A stretch of 64,000 nucleotides of DNA, from assembly GCA_037893225.1 (NCBI GenBank), contig JAZGUH010000366.1, positions 558,001-622,000 of the forward strand, in the 5' to 3' direction. Below, piece after piece: positions 11,844 through 25,281 of this stretch (within the stretch, counting starts at the first letter, position 1; every line of letters starts with the position of its first letter). Origin of the DNA: Hippasteria phrygiana (lineage: Eukaryota > Echinodermata > Asteroidea > Valvatida > Goniasteridae). Below the pieces are notes generated by a model. That model was not told where the DNA came from. It made no database searches and worked only from the letters and a program-made list of their open reading frames with translations. Made by a program: the position numbers and the translations under genes.

Positions 11844-13120
11844 TTGTGGAGAAAATTCAAACCTCGCAATGTTTATTTTCTTTCCGGCCAACATCTGTGT
11901 ACATATTACCTTTTATTTATTGCTCCATGCCTGTCAAATTCCCTGGGGTATGGACTTGCTTTACTCATTCATAATTGCATGACATATGAACCAAATGCAG
12001 TAATTGTGACATGTATGGATAGCTTAGATCTGGCGCTACATGTTGCAATTATCGGCGGCTTCTTAGAGTTAACACTTGTGGAGAAAATTCAAACCTCGCA
12101 ATGTTTATTTTCTTCCCGGCCACCATCTGTGTGCAGATTACCTTTTATTTATTGCTCCATGCCTGTCAAATTCCCTTGGGTATGGACTTGCTTTACTCAT
12201 TCATAATTGCATGAAATATCAACCAAATGCATTAATTTTGACATGTATGGATAGCTTAGATCTGGCGCTACATGTTGCAATTACCGGCGGCTTCTTAGAG
12301 TTAAAACTTGTTGAGAAAATTCAAACCTCGCAATGTTTATTTTCTTCCCGGCCACCATCTGTGTGCAGATTACCTTTTATTTATTGCTCCATGCCTGTCA
12401 AATTCCCTTGGGTATGGACTTGCTTTACTCATTCATAATTGCATGAAATATCAACCAAATTCAGTAATTTTGACATGTATGGATAGCTTAGATATGGCGC
12501 TACATGTTGCAATTATCGGCGGCTTCTTAGAGTTAAAACTTGTGGAGAAAATTCAAACCTCGCAATGTTTATTTTCTTCCCGGCCACCATCTGTGTGCAG
12601 ATTACCTTTTATTTATTGCTCCATGCCTGTCAAATTCCCTGGGGTATGGACTTGTTTTACTCATTCATAATTGCATGAAATATCAACCAAATGCAGTATT
12701 TTTGACATGTATGGATAGCTTAGATCTGGCGCTACATGTTGCAATCATCGGCGGCTTCCTAGAGTTAAAACTTGTGGAGAAAATTCAAACCTCGCAATGT
12801 TTATTTTCTTTCCGGCCAACATCTGTGTACATGTTACCGTCTATTTATTGCTCCATGCATGTCAAATTCCCTGGGGTATGGACTTGTTTTACTCATTCAT
12901 AATTGCATGAAATATCAACCAAATTCAGTAATTTTGACATGTATGGATAGCTTAGATCTGGCGCTACATGTTGCAATCATCGGCGGCTTCCTAGAGTTAA
13001 AACTTGTGGAGAAAATTCAAACCTCGCAATGTTTATTTTCTTTCCGGCCAACATCTGTGTACATGTTACCGTCTATTTATTGCTCCATGCATGTCAACTT
13101 CCCTGGGGTATGGACTTGTT
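10801..13120 (+). repeat. 2320-bp tandem HOR duplication, copy 1
   Basis: Matches 13121-15440 at an offset of exactly 2320 bp (10 monomers). The match is near-identical from 10801 to about 12920, after which the copies differ in 3' module. The pair shares the private gattaact in the monomer at 11380 (matching 13700) and ttgttgag at 12308 (matching 14628). Copy 1 differs by gcattaat near 12231. The left breakpoint lies in the M versus I1 switch just upstream of 10801. Confidence 0.9.
10916..11147 (+). repeat. Monomer class I0-T (full length, cttgcgtt)
   Basis: Full-length 232-bp relative of the short I class: gtgcatattaccttc with the undeleted cccttgggtatgg and cttgcgtt (extra CpG), followed by T. 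It occurs at 10916, 13236, 29685, 34319, 37796, 43589 and 46141. It may represent the state before the G losses, or a recombinant between I and P; the sequence does not decide between these. Confidence 0.9.
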
Positions 13121-15440
13121 TTACTCATTCATAATTGCATGAAATATCAACCAAATACAGTAATTGTGACATGTATGGATAGCTTAGATATGGCGCTACA
13201 TGTTGCAATTATCGGCGGCTTCTTAGAGTTAAAACTTGTGGAGAAAATTCAAACCTCGCAATGTTTATTTTCTTTCCGGCCAACATCTGTGTGCATATTA
13301 CCTTCTATTTATTGCTCCATGCCTGTCAAATTCCCTTGGGTATGGACTTGCGTTACTCATTCATAATTGCATGAAATATCAACCAAATGCAGTAATTTTG
13401 ACATGTATGGATAGCTTAGATCTGGCGCTACATGTTGCAATTACCGGCGGCTTCTTAGAGTTAAAACTTGTGGAGAAAATTCAAACCTCGCAATGTTTAT
13501 TTTCTTCCCGGCCACCATCTGTGTGCAGATTACCTTTTATTTATTGCTCCATGCCTGTCAAATTCCCTGGGGTATGGACTTGCTTTACTCATTCATAATT
13601 GCATGAAATATCAACCAAATGCAGTAATTTTGACATGTATGGATAGCTTAGATCTGGCGCTACATGTTGCAATCATCGGCGGCTTCTTAGAGTTAAAACT
13701 TGTGGAGAAAATTCAAACCTCGCAATGTTTATTTTCTTCCCGGCCACCATCTGTGTGCAGATTAACTTTTATTTATTGCTCCATGCATGTCAAATTCCCT
13801 GGGGTATGGACTTGTTTTACTCATTCATAATTGCATGAAATATCAACCAAATGCAGTATTTTTGACATGTATGGATAGCTTAGATCTGGCGCTACATGTT
13901 GCAATCATCGGCGGCTTCCTAGAGTTAAAACTTGTGGAGAAAATTCAAACCTCGCAATGTTTATTTTCTTCCCGGCCAACATCTGTGTACATGTTACCGT
14001 CTATTTATTGCTCCATGCATGTCAAATTCCCTGGGGTATGGACTTGCTTTACTCATTCATAATTGCATGAAATATCAACCAAATGCAGTAATTTTGACAT
14101 GTATGTATAGCTTAGATCTGGCGCTACATGTTGCAATCATCGGCGGCTTCTTAGAGTTAACACTTGTGGAGAAAATTCAAACCTCGCAATGTTTATTTTC
14201 TTTCCGGCCAACATCTGTGTACATATTACCTTTTATTTATTGCTCCATGCCTGTCAAATTCCCTGGGGTATGGACTTGCTTTACTCATTCATAATTGCAT
14301 GACATATGAACCAAATGCAGTAATTGTGACATGTATGGATAGCTTAGATCTGGCGCTACATGTTGCAATTATCGGCGGCTTCTTAGAGTTAACACTTGTG
14401 GAGAAAATTCAAACCTCGCAATGTTTATTTTCTTCCCGGCCACCATCTGTGTGCAGATTACCTTTTATTTATTGCTCCATGCCTGTCAAATTCCCTTGGG
14501 TATGGACTTGCTTTACTCATTCATAATTGCATGAAATATCAACCAAATGCAGTAATTTTGACATGTATGGATAGCTTAGATCTGGCGCTACATGTTGCAA
14601 TTACCGGCGGCTTCTTAGAGTTAAAACTTGTTGAGAAAATTCAAACCTCGCAATGTTTATTTTCTTCCCGGCCACCATCTGTGTGCAGATTACCTTTTAT
14701 TTATTGCTCCATGCCTGTCAAATTCCCTTGGGTATGGACTTGCTTTACTCATTCATAATTGCATGAAATATCAACCAAATTCAGTAATTTTGACATGTAT
14801 GGATAGCTTAGATATGGCGCTACATGTTGCAATTATCGGCGGCTTCTTAGAGTTAAAACTTGTGGAGAAAATTCAAACCTCGCAATGTTTATTTTCTTCC
14901 CGGCCACCATCTGTGTGCAGATTACCTTTTATTTATTGCTCCATGCCTGTCAAATTCCCTGGGGTATGGACTTGTTTTACTCATTCATAATTGCATGAAA
15001 TATCAACCAAATGCAGTATTTTTGACATGTATGGATAGCTTAGATCTGGCGCTACATGTTGCAATCATCGGCGGCTTCCTAGAGTTAAAACTTGTGGAGA
15101 AAATTCAAACCTCGCAATGTTTATTTTCTTTCCGGCCAACATCTGTGTACATGTTACCGTCTATTTATTGCTCCATGCATGTCAAATTCCCTGGGGTATG
15201 GACTTGTTTTACTCATTCATAATTGCATGAAATATCAACCAAATGCAGTATTTTTGACATGTACGGATAGCTTAGATCTGGCGCTACATGTTGCAATCAT
15301 CGGCGGCTTCCTAGAGTTAAAACTTGTGGAGAAAATTCAAACCTCGCAATGTTTATTTTCTTTCCGGCCAACATCTATGTACATGTTACCGTCTATTTAT
15401 TGCTCCATGCATGTCAAATTCCCTGGGGTATGGACTTGTT
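13121..15440 (+). repeat. 2320-bp tandem HOR duplication, copy 2
   Basis: Second copy of the 10-monomer unit. It begins in the monomer at 13004, whose M 5' module carries the private caacttcc near 13098. The near-identical part ends near 15240, where copy 2 has the F module (gcagtattttt) and copy 1 has ttcagtaatttt. Confidence 0.88.
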
Positions 15441-16019
15441 TTACTCATTCATAATTGCATGAAATATCAACCAAATTCAGTAATTTTGACATGTATGGAT
15501 AGCTTAGATCTGGCGCTACATGTTGCAATCATCGGCGGCTTCCTAGAGTTAAAACTTGTGGAGAAAATTCAAACCTCGCAATGTTTATTTTCTTTCCGGC
15601 CAACATCTGTGTACATGTTACCGTCTATTTATTGCTCCATGCATGTCAAATTCCCTGGGGTATGGACTTGTTTTACTCATTCATAATTGCATGAAATATC
15701 AACCAAATGCAGTATTTTTGACATGTACGGATAGCTTAGATCTGGCGCTACATGTTGCAATCATCGGCGGCTTCCTAGAGTTAAAACTTGTGGAGAAAAT
15801 TCAAACCTCGCAATGTTTATTTTCTTTCCGGCCAACATCTATGTACATGTTACCGTCTATTTATTGCTCCATGCATGTCAAATTCCCTGGGGTATGGACT
15901 TGTTTTACTCATTCATAATTGCATGAAATATCAACCAAATTCAGTAATTTTGACATGTATGGATAGCTTAGATCTGGCGCTACATGTTGCAATTATCGGC
16001 GGCTTCTTAGAGTTAACAC
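15092..16019 (+). repeat. 464-bp dimer duplicated in tandem
   Basis: Two M-F, M* dimers (15092-15555 and 15556-16019) share the private T to C change gtacggatag at 15264 and 15728, exactly 464 bp apart. No other copy with this change was seen. The first M* carries an S/F hybrid 3' module (ttcag with atcatc and cttccta) and the second carries normal S, marking the exchange junction. Confidence 0.9.
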
Positions 16020-16945
16020 TTGTGGAGAAAATTCAAACCTCGCAATGTTTATTTTCTTCCCGGCCACCATCTGTGTGCAGATTACCTTTTATTTATTGCT
16101 CCATGCCTGTCAAATTCCCTTGGGTATGGACTTGCTTTACTCATTCATAATTGCATGAAATATCAACCAAATGCAGTAATTTTGACATGTATGGATAGCT
16201 TAGATCTGGCGCTACATGTTGCAATTACCGGCGGCTTCTTAGAGTTAAAACTTGTGGAGAAAATTCAAACCTCGCAATGTTTATTTTCTTCCCGGCCAAC
16301 ATCTGTGTGCATATTACCTTCTATTTATTGCTCCATGCCTGTCAAATTCCCTGGGTATGACTTGCTTTACTCATTCATAATTGCATAAAATATCAACCAA
16401 ATACAGTAATTTTGACATGTATGGATAGCTTAGATATGGCGCTACATGTTGCAATTATCGGCGGCTTCTTAGAGTTAAAACTTGTGGAGAAAATTCAAAC
16501 CTCGCAATGTTTATTTTCTTTCCGGCCAACATCTGTGTACATGTTACCGTCTATTTATTGCTCCATGCATGTCAAATTCCCTGGGGTATGGACTTGTTTT
16601 ACTCATTCATAATTGCATGAAATATCAACCAAATTCAGTAATTTTGACATGTATGGATAGCTTAGATCTGGCGCTACATGTTGCAATTATCGGCGGCTTC
16701 TTAGAGTTAACACTTGTGGAGAAAATTCAAACCTCGCAATGTTTATTTTCTTTCCGGCCAACATCTGTGTACATGTTACCGTCTATTTATTGCTCCATGC
16801 ATGTCAAATTCCCTGGGGTATGGACTTGTTTTACTCATTCATAATTGCATGAAATATCAACCAAATGCAGTATTTTTGACATGTATGGATAGCTTAGATC
16901 TGGCGCTACATGTTGCAATCATCGGCGGCTTCCTAGAGTTAAAAC

Positions 16946-17871
16946 TTGTGGAGAAAATTCAAACCTCGCAATGTTTATTTTCTTTCCGGCCAACATCTAT
17001 GTACATGTTACCGTCTATTTATTGCTCCATGCATGTCAAATTCCCTGGGGTATGGACTTGTTTTACTCATTCATAATTGCATGAAATATCAACCAAATTC
17101 AGTAATTTTGACATGTATGGATAGCTTAGATCTGGCGCTACATGTTGCAATTACCGGCGGCTTCTTAGAGTTAAAACTTGTGGAGAAAATTCAAACCTCG
17201 CAATGTTTATTTTCTTTCCGGCCAACATCTGTGTGCATATTACCTTCTATTTATTGCTCCATGCCTGTCAAATTCCCTGGGGTATGACTTGCTTTACTCA
17301 TTCATAATTGCATGAAATATCAACCAAATGCAGTAATTTTGACATGTATGGATAGCTTAGATCTGGCGCTACATGTTGCAATCATCGGCGGCTTCTTAGA
17401 GTTAAAACTTGTGGAGAAAATTCAAACCTCGCAATGTTTATTTTCTTTCCGGCCAACATCTATGTACATGTTACCGTCTATTTATTGCTCCATGCATGTC
17501 AAATTCCCTGGGGTATGGACTTGTTTTACTCATTCATAATTGCATGAAATATCAACCAAATTCAGTAATTTTGACATGTATGGATAGCTTAGATCTGGCG
17601 CTACATGTTGCAATTACCGGCGGCTTCTTAGAGTTAAAACTTGTGGAGAAAATTCAAACCTCGCAATGTTTATTTTCTTTCCGGCCAACATCTGTGTGCA
17701 TATTACCTTCTATTTATTGCTCCATGCCTGTCAAATTCCCTGGGGTATGACTTGCTTTACTCATTCATAATTGCATGAAATATCAACCAAATACAGTAAT
17801 TGTGACATGTATGGATAGCTTAGATATGGCGCTACATGTTGCAATTATCGGCGGCTTCTTAGAGTTAAAAC
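16946..17871 (+). repeat. 463-bp dimer duplicated in tandem
   Basis: Two M*-T, I1 dimers of 232+231 bp (16946-17408 and 17409-17871). The M*-T combination (ctatgtac with ttcag and attacc) is rare and otherwise seen at 10453. The first I1 ends in G and the second in D with gtaattgtg. Confidence 0.88.
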
Positions 17872-18335
17872 TTGTGGAGAAAATTCAAACCTCGCAATGT
17901 TTATTTTCTTCCCGGCCACCATCTGTGTGCAGATTACCTTTTATTTATTGCTCCATGCCTGTCAAATTCCCTGGGGTATGGACTTGCTTTACTCATTCAT
18001 AATTGCATGAAATATCAACCAAATGCAGTAATTTTGACATGTATGGATAGCTTAGATCTGGCGCTACATGTTGCAATCATCGGCGGCTTCTTAGAGTTAA
18101 AACTTGTGGAGAAAATTCAAACCTCGCAATGTTTATTTTCTTCCCGGCCACCATCTGTGTGCAGATTACCTTTTATTTATTGCTCCATGCATGTCAAATT
18201 CCCTGGGGTATGGACTTGTTTTACTCATTCATAATTGCATGAAATATCAACCAAATGCAGTATTTTTGACATGTATGGATAGCTTAGATCTGGCGCTACA
18301 TGTTGCAATCATCGGCGGCTTCCTAGAGTTAAAAC

Positions 18336-20191
18336 TTGTGGAGAAAATTCAAACCTCGCAATGTTTATTTTCTTTCCGGCCAACATCTGTGTACATGTTA
18401 CCGTCTATTTATTGCTCCATGCATGTCAAATTCCCTGGGGTATGGACTTGCTTTACTCATTCATAATTGCATGAAATATCAACCAAATGCAGTAATTTTG
18501 ACATGTATGTATAGCTTAGATCTGGCGCTACATGTTGCAATCATCGGCGGCTTCTTAGAGTTAACACTTGTGGAGAAAATTCAAACCTCGCAATGTTTAT
18601 TTTCTTTCCGGCCAACATCTGTGTACATATTACCTTTTATTTATTGCTCCATGCCTGTCAAATTCCCTGGGGTATGGACTTGCTTTACTCATTCATAATT
18701 GCATGACATATGAACCAAATGCAGTAATTGTGACATGTATGGATAGCTTAGATCTGGCGCTACATGTTGCAATTATCGGCGGCTTCTTAGAGTTAACACT
18801 TGTGGAGAAAATTCAAACCTCGCAATGTTTATTTTCTTCCCGGCCACCATCTGTGTGCAGATTACCTTTTATTTATTGCTCCATGCCTGTCAAATTCCCT
18901 TGGGTATGGACTTGCTTTACTCATTCATAATTGCATGAAATATCAACCAAATGCAGTAATTTTGACATGTATGGATAGCTTAGATCTGGCGCTACATGTT
19001 GCAATTACCGGCGGCTTCTTAGAGTTAAAACTTGTTGAGAAAATTCAAACCTCGCAATGTTTATTTTCTTCCCGGCCACCATCTGTGTGCAGATTACCTT
19101 TTATTTATTGCTCCATGCCTGTCAAATTCCCTTGGGTATGGACTTGCTTTACTCATTCATAATTGCATGAAATATCAACCAAATTCAGTAATTTTGACAT
19201 GTATGGATAGCTTAGATATGGCGCTACATGTTGCAATTATCGGCGGCTTCTTAGAGTTAAAACTTGTGGAGAAAATTCAAACCTCGCAATGTTTATTTTC
19301 TTCCCGGCCACCATCTGTGTGCAGATTACCTTTTATTTATTGCTCCATGCCTGTCAAATTCCCTGGGGTATGGACTTGTTTTACTCATTCATAATTGCAT
19401 GAAATATCAACCAAATGCAGTATTTTTGACATGTATGGATAGCTTAGATCTGGCGCTACATGTTGCAATCATCGGCGGCTTCCTAGAGTTAAAACTTGTG
19501 GAGAAAATTCAAACCTCGCAATGTTTATTTTCTTTCCGGCCAACATCTGTGTACATGTTACCGTCTATTTATTGCTCCATGCATGTCAAATTCCCTGGGG
19601 TATGGACTTGTTTTACTCATTCATAATTGCATGAAATATCAACCAAATGCAGTATTTTTGACATGTATGGATAGCTTAGATCTGGCGCTACATGTTGCAA
19701 TCATCGGCGGCTTCCTAGAGTTAAAACTTGTGGAGAAAATTCAAACCTCGCAATGTTTATTTTCTTTCCGGCCAACATCTATGTACATGTTACCGTCTAT
19801 TTATTGCTCCATGCATGTCAAATTCCCTGGGGTATGGACTTGTTTTACTCATTCATAATTGCATGAAATATCAACCAAATTCAGTAATTTTGACATGTAT
19901 GGATAGCTTAGATCTGGCGCTACATGTTGCAATTATCGGCGGCTTCTTAGAGTTAACACTTGTGGAGAAAATTCAAACCTCGCAATGTTTATTTTCTTCC
20001 CGGCCACCATCTGTGTGCAGATTACCTTTTATTTATTGCTCCATGCCTGTCAAATTCCCTTGGGTATGGACTTGCTTTACTCATTCATAATTGCATGAAA
20101 TATCAACCAAATGCAGTAATTTTGACATGTATGGATAGCTTAGATCTGGCGCTACATGTTGCAATTACCGGCGGCTTCTTAGAGTTAAAAC
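18336..20191 (+). repeat. Zone 1-type block inside zone 2
   Basis: The string M-V, Y-E, P-T, P(ttgttgag)-D, P-F, M-F, M*-S, P-T at 18336-20191 matches 8135-9990 at an offset of 10201 bp, including the shared ttgttgag at 19032 and 8831. A visible difference is cttccc at 19960 against ctttcc at 9759. It is a zone 1 HOR segment interrupting the M-S/M-F/M*-S/P-T/I-D pattern. Confidence 0.85.
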
Positions 20192-21809
20192 TTGTGGAGA
20201 AAATTCAAACCTCGCAATGTTTATTTTCTTCCCGGCCAACATCTGTGTGCATATTACCTTCTATTTATTGCTCCATGCCTGTCAAATTCCCTGGGTATGA
20301 CTTGCTTTACTCATTCATAATTGCATAAAATATCAACCAAATACAGTAATTTTGACATGTATGGATAGCTTAGATATGGCGCTACATGTTGCAATTATCG
20401 GCGGCTTCTTAGAGTTAAAACTTGTGGAGAAAATTCAAACCTCGCAATGTTTATTTTCTTTCCGGCCAACATCTGTGTACATGTTACCGTCTATTTATTG
20501 CTCCATGCATGTCAAATTCCCTGGGGTATGGACTTGTTTTACTCATTCATAATTGCATGAAATATCAACCAAATTCAGTAATTTTGACATGTATGGATAG
20601 CTTAGATCTGGCGCTACATGTTGCAATTATCGGCGGCTTCTTAGAGTTAACACTTGTGGAGAAAATTCAAACCTCGCAATGTTTATTTTCTTTCCGGCCA
20701 ACATCTGTGTACATGTTACCGTCTATTTATTGCTCCATGCATGTCAAATTCCCTGGGGTATGGACTTGTTTTACTCATTCATAATTGCATGAAATATCAA
20801 CCAAATGCAGTATTTTTGACATGTATGGATAGCTTAGATCTGGCGCTACATGTTGCAATCATCGGCGGCTTCCTAGAGTTAAAACTTGTGGAGAAAATTC
20901 AAACCTCGCAATGTTTATTTTCTTTCCGGCCAACATCTATGTACATGTTACCGTCTATTTATTGCTCCATGCATGTCAAATTCCCTGGGGTATGGACTTG
21001 TTTTACTCATTCATAATTGCATGAAATATCAACCAAATTCAGTAATTTTGACATGTATGGATAGCTTAGATCTGGCGCTACATGTTGCAATTATCGGCGG
21101 CTTCTTAGAGTTAACACTTGTGGAGAAAATTCAAACCTCGCAATGTTTATTTTCTTCCCGGCCACCATCTGTGTGCAGATTACCTTTTATTTATTGCTCC
21201 ATGCCTGTCAAATTCCCTTGGGTATGGACTTGCTTTACTCATTCATAATTGCATGAAATATCAACCAAATGCAGTAATTTTGACATGTATGGATAGCTTA
21301 GATCTGGCGCTACATGTTGCAATTACCGGCGGCTTCTTAGAGTTAAAACTTGTGGAGAAAATTCAAACCTCGCAATGTTTATTTTCTTCCCGGCCAACAT
21401 CTGTGTGCATTACCTTCTATTTATTGCTCCATGCCTGTCAAATTCCCTGGGTATGACTTGCTTTACTCATTCATAATTGCATAAAATATCAACCAAATAC
21501 AGTAATTTTGACATGTATGGATAGCTTAGATATGGCGCTACATGTTGCAATTATCGGCGGCTTCTTAGAGTTAAAACTTGTGGAGAAAATTCAAACCTCG
21601 CAATGTTTATTTTCTTTCCGGCCAACATCTGTGTACATGTTACCGTCTATTTATTGCTCCATGCATGTCAAATTCCCTGGGGTATGGACTTGTTTTACTC
21701 ATTCATAATTGCATGAAATATCAACCAAATTCAGTAATTTTGACATGTATGGATAGCTTAGATCTGGCGCTACATGTTGCAATTATCGGCGGCTTCTTAG
21801 AGTTAACAC
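19728..21809 (+). repeat. 2082-bp HOR, 9 monomers, copy 1
   Basis: Order: M*-S, P-T, I2-D, M-S, M-F, M*-S, P-T, I4-D, M-S (7 of 232 bp, one 230, one 228; total 2082). It is followed directly by a second copy in the same order at 21810. Both contain one of the only two 228-bp monomers. Confidence 0.92.
21350..21577 (+). repeat. 228-bp monomer (first of two)
   Basis: Shortest monomer class. On top of the two-G loss (ccctgggtatgac) it has gtgcattacc for gtgcatattacc, losing one AT step. The second copy is at 23432-23659, 2082 bp downstream. It is derived from the 230-bp I2 class. Confidence 0.95.
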
Positions 21810-23891
21810 TTGTGGAGAAAATTCAAACCTCGCAATGTTTATTTTCTTTCCGGCCAACATCTATGTACATGTTACCGTCTATTTATTGCTCCATGCATGT
21901 CAAATTCCCTGGGGTATGGACTTGTTTTACTCATTCATAATTGCATGAAATATCAACCAAATTCAGTAATTTTGACATGTATGGATAGCTTAGATCTGGC
22001 GCTACATGTTGCAATTATCGGCGGCTTCTTAGAGTTAACACTTGTGGAGAAAATTCAAACCTCGCAATGTTTATTTTCTTCCCGGCCACCATCTGTGTGC
22101 AGATTACCTTTTATTTATTGCTCCATGCCTGTCAAATTCCCTTGGGTATGGACTTGCTTTACTCATTCATAATTGCATGAAATATCAACCAAATGCAGTA
22201 ATTTTGACATGTATGGATAGCTTAGATCTGGCGCTACATGTTGCAATTACCGGCGGCTTCTTAGAGTTAAAACTTGTGGAGAAAATTCAAACCTCGCAAT
22301 GTTTATTTTCTTCCCGGCCAACATCTGTGTGCATATTACCTTCTATTTATTGCTCCATGCCTGTCAAATTCCCTGGGTATGACTTGCTTTACTCATTCAT
22401 AATTGCATAAAATATCAACCAAATACAGTAATTTTGACATGTATGGATAGCTTAGATATGGCGCTACATGTTGCAATTATCGGCGGCTTCTTAGAGTTAA
22501 AACTTGTGGAGAAAATTCAAACCTCGCAATGTTTATTTTCTTTCCGGCCAACATCTGTGTACATGTTACCGTCTATTTATTGCTCCATGCATGTCAAATT
22601 CCCTGGGGTATGGACTTGTTTTACTCATTCATAATTGCATGAAATATCAACCAAATTCAGTAATTTTGACATGTATGGATAGCTTAGATCTGGCGCTACA
22701 TGTTGCAATTATCGGCGGCTTCTTAGAGTTAACACTTGTGGAGAAAATTCAAACCTCGCAATGTTTATTTTCTTTCCGGCCAACATCTGTGTACATGTTA
22801 CCGTCTATTTATTGCTCCATGCATGTCAAATTCCCTGGGGTATGGACTTGTTTTACTCATTCATAATTGCATGAAATATCAACCAAATGCAGTATTTTTG
22901 ACATGTATGGATAGCTTAGATCTGGCGCTACATGTTGCAATCATCGGCGGCTTCCTAGAGTTAAAACTTGTGGAGAAAATTCAAACCTCGCAATGTTTAT
23001 TTTCTTTCCGGCCAACATCTATGTACATGTTACCGTCTATTTATTGCTCCATGCATGTCAAATTCCCTGGGGTATGGACTTGTTTTACTCATTCATAATT
23101 GCATGAAATATCAACCAAATTCAGTAATTTTGACATGTATGGATAGCTTAGATCTGGCGCTACATGTTGCAATTATCGGCGGCTTCTTAGAGTTAACACT
23201 TGTGGAGAAAATTCAAACCTCGCAATGTTTATTTTCTTCCCGGCCACCATCTGTGTGCAGATTACCTTTTATTTATTGCTCCATGCCTGTCAAATTCCCT
23301 TGGGTATGGACTTGCTTTACTCATTCATAATTGCATGAAATATCAACCAAATGCAGTAATTTTGACATGTATGGATAGCTTAGATCTGGCGCTACATGTT
23401 GCAATTACCGGCGGCTTCTTAGAGTTAAAACTTGTGGAGAAAATTCAAACCTCGCAATGTTTATTTTCTTCCCGGCCAACATCTGTGTGCATTACCTTCT
23501 ATTTATTGCTCCATGCCTGTCAAATTCCCTGGGTATGACTTGCTTTACTCATTCATAATTGCATAAAATATCAACCAAATACAGTAATTTTGACATGTAT
23601 GGATAGCTTAGATATGGCGCTACATGTTGCAATTATCGGCGGCTTCTTAGAGTTAAAACTTGTGGAGAAAATTCAAACCTCGCAATGTTTATTTTCTTTC
23701 CGGCCAACATCTGTGTACATGTTACCGTCTATTTATTGCTCCATGCATGTCAAATTCCCTGGGGTATGGACTTGTTTTACTCATTCATAATTGCATGAAA
23801 TATCAACCAAATTCAGTAATTTTGACATGTATGGATAGCTTAGATCTGGCGCTACATGTTGCAATTATCGGCGGCTTCTTAGAGTTAACAC
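21810..23891 (+). repeat. 2082-bp HOR, 9 monomers, copy 2
   Basis: Tandem copy of 19728-21809 with identical monomer order. It ends where M(cattaat)-D begins at 23892, a monomer class not in the duplicated unit, so the pattern stops at exactly two copies. Confidence 0.92.
23432..23659 (+). repeat. 228-bp monomer (second of two)
   Basis: Same two deletions as the monomer at 21350 (gtgcattacc and ccctgggtatgac), located 2082 bp downstream. It is best explained as a copy made by the 9-monomer duplication. Confidence 0.95.
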
Positions 23892-25281
23892 TTGTGGAGA
23901 AAATTCAAACCTCGCAATGTTTATTTTCTTTCCGGCCAACATCTGTGTACATGTTACCGTCTATTTATTGCTCCATGCATGTCAAATTCCCTGGGGTATG
24001 GACTTGTTTTACTCATTAATAATTGCATGAAATATCAACCAAATTCAGTAATTTTGACATGTATGGATAGCTTAGATATGGCGCTACATGTTGCAATTAT
24101 CGGCGGCTTCTTAGAGTTAAAACTTGTGGAGAAAATTCAAACCTCGCAATATTTATTTTCTTTCCGGCCAACATCTGTGTACATGTTACCGTCTATTTAT
24201 TGCTCCATGCATGTCAAATTCCCTGGGGTATGGACTTGTTTTACTCATTCATAATTGCATGAAATATCAACCAAATTCAGTAATTTTGACATGTATGGAT
24301 AGCTTAGATCTGGCGCTACATGTTGCAATCATCGGCGGCTTCCTAGAGTTAAAACTTGTGGAGAAAATTCAAACCTCGCAATGTTTATTTTCTTTCCGGC
24401 CAACATCTGTGTACATGTTACCGTCTATTTATTGCTCCATGCATGTCAAATTCCCTGGGGTATGGACTTGTTTTACTCATTCATAATTGCATGAAATATC
24501 AACCAAATGCAGTATTTTTGACATGTATGGATAGCTTAGATCTGGCGCTACATGTTGCAATCATCGGCGGCTTCCTAGAGTTAAAACTTGTGGAGAAAAT
24601 TCAAACCTCGCAATGTTTATTTTCTTTCCGGCCAACATCTATGTACATGTTACCGTCTATTTATTGCTCCATGCATGTCAAATTCCCTGGGGTATGGACT
24701 TGTTTTACTCATTCATAATTGCATGAAATATCAACCAAATTCAGTAATTTTGACATGTATGGATAGCTTAGATCTGGCGCTACATGTTGCAATTATCGGC
24801 GGCTTCTTAGAGTTAACACTTGTGGAGAAAATTCAAACCTCGCAATGTTTATTTTCTTCCCGGCCACCATCTGTGTGCAGATTGCCTTTTATTTATTGCT
24901 CCATGCCTGTCAAATTCCCTTGGGTATGGACTTGCTTTACTCATTCATAATTGCATGAAATATCAACCAAATGCAGTAATTTTGACATGTATGGATAGCT
25001 TAGATCTGGCGCTACATGTTGCAATTACCGGCGGCTTCTTAGAGTTAAAACTTGTGGAGAAAATTCAAACCTCGCAATGTTTATTTTCTTCCCGGCCAAC
25101 ATCTGTGTGCATATTACCTTCTATTTATTGCTCCATGCCTGTCAAATTCCCTGGGTATGACTTGCTTTACTCATTCATAATTGCATAAAATATCAACCAA
25201 ATACAGTAATTTTGACATGTATGGATAGCTTAGATATGGCGCTACATGTTGCAATTATCGGCGGCTTCTTAGAGTTAAAAC
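23660..25281 (+). repeat. Zone 2 HOR, 7 monomers, 1622 bp
   Basis: Order: M-S, M(cattaat)-D, M(gcaatatt)-S/F, M-F, M*-S, P-T, I2-D. The same order and length recur at 26440-28061. It equals the 5-monomer unit at 25282 with the cattaat/gcaatatt pair inserted after M-S. The P-T at 24820 has the private gattgcc. Confidence 0.9.

Larger units (their letters stand above)
14164..18567 (+). repeat. Expanded Y-to-Y interval, 19 monomers, 4404 bp
   Basis: Contains the zone 1 block (Y-E, P-T, P-D, P-F), the 464-bp dimer duplication, P-T, I2-D, M-S, M-F, the 463-bp dimer duplication, then P-G, P(catgcatgtc)-F and M-V. It is the longest Y-to-Y interval of zone 1, which locates recent local growth here. 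Confidence 0.85.
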
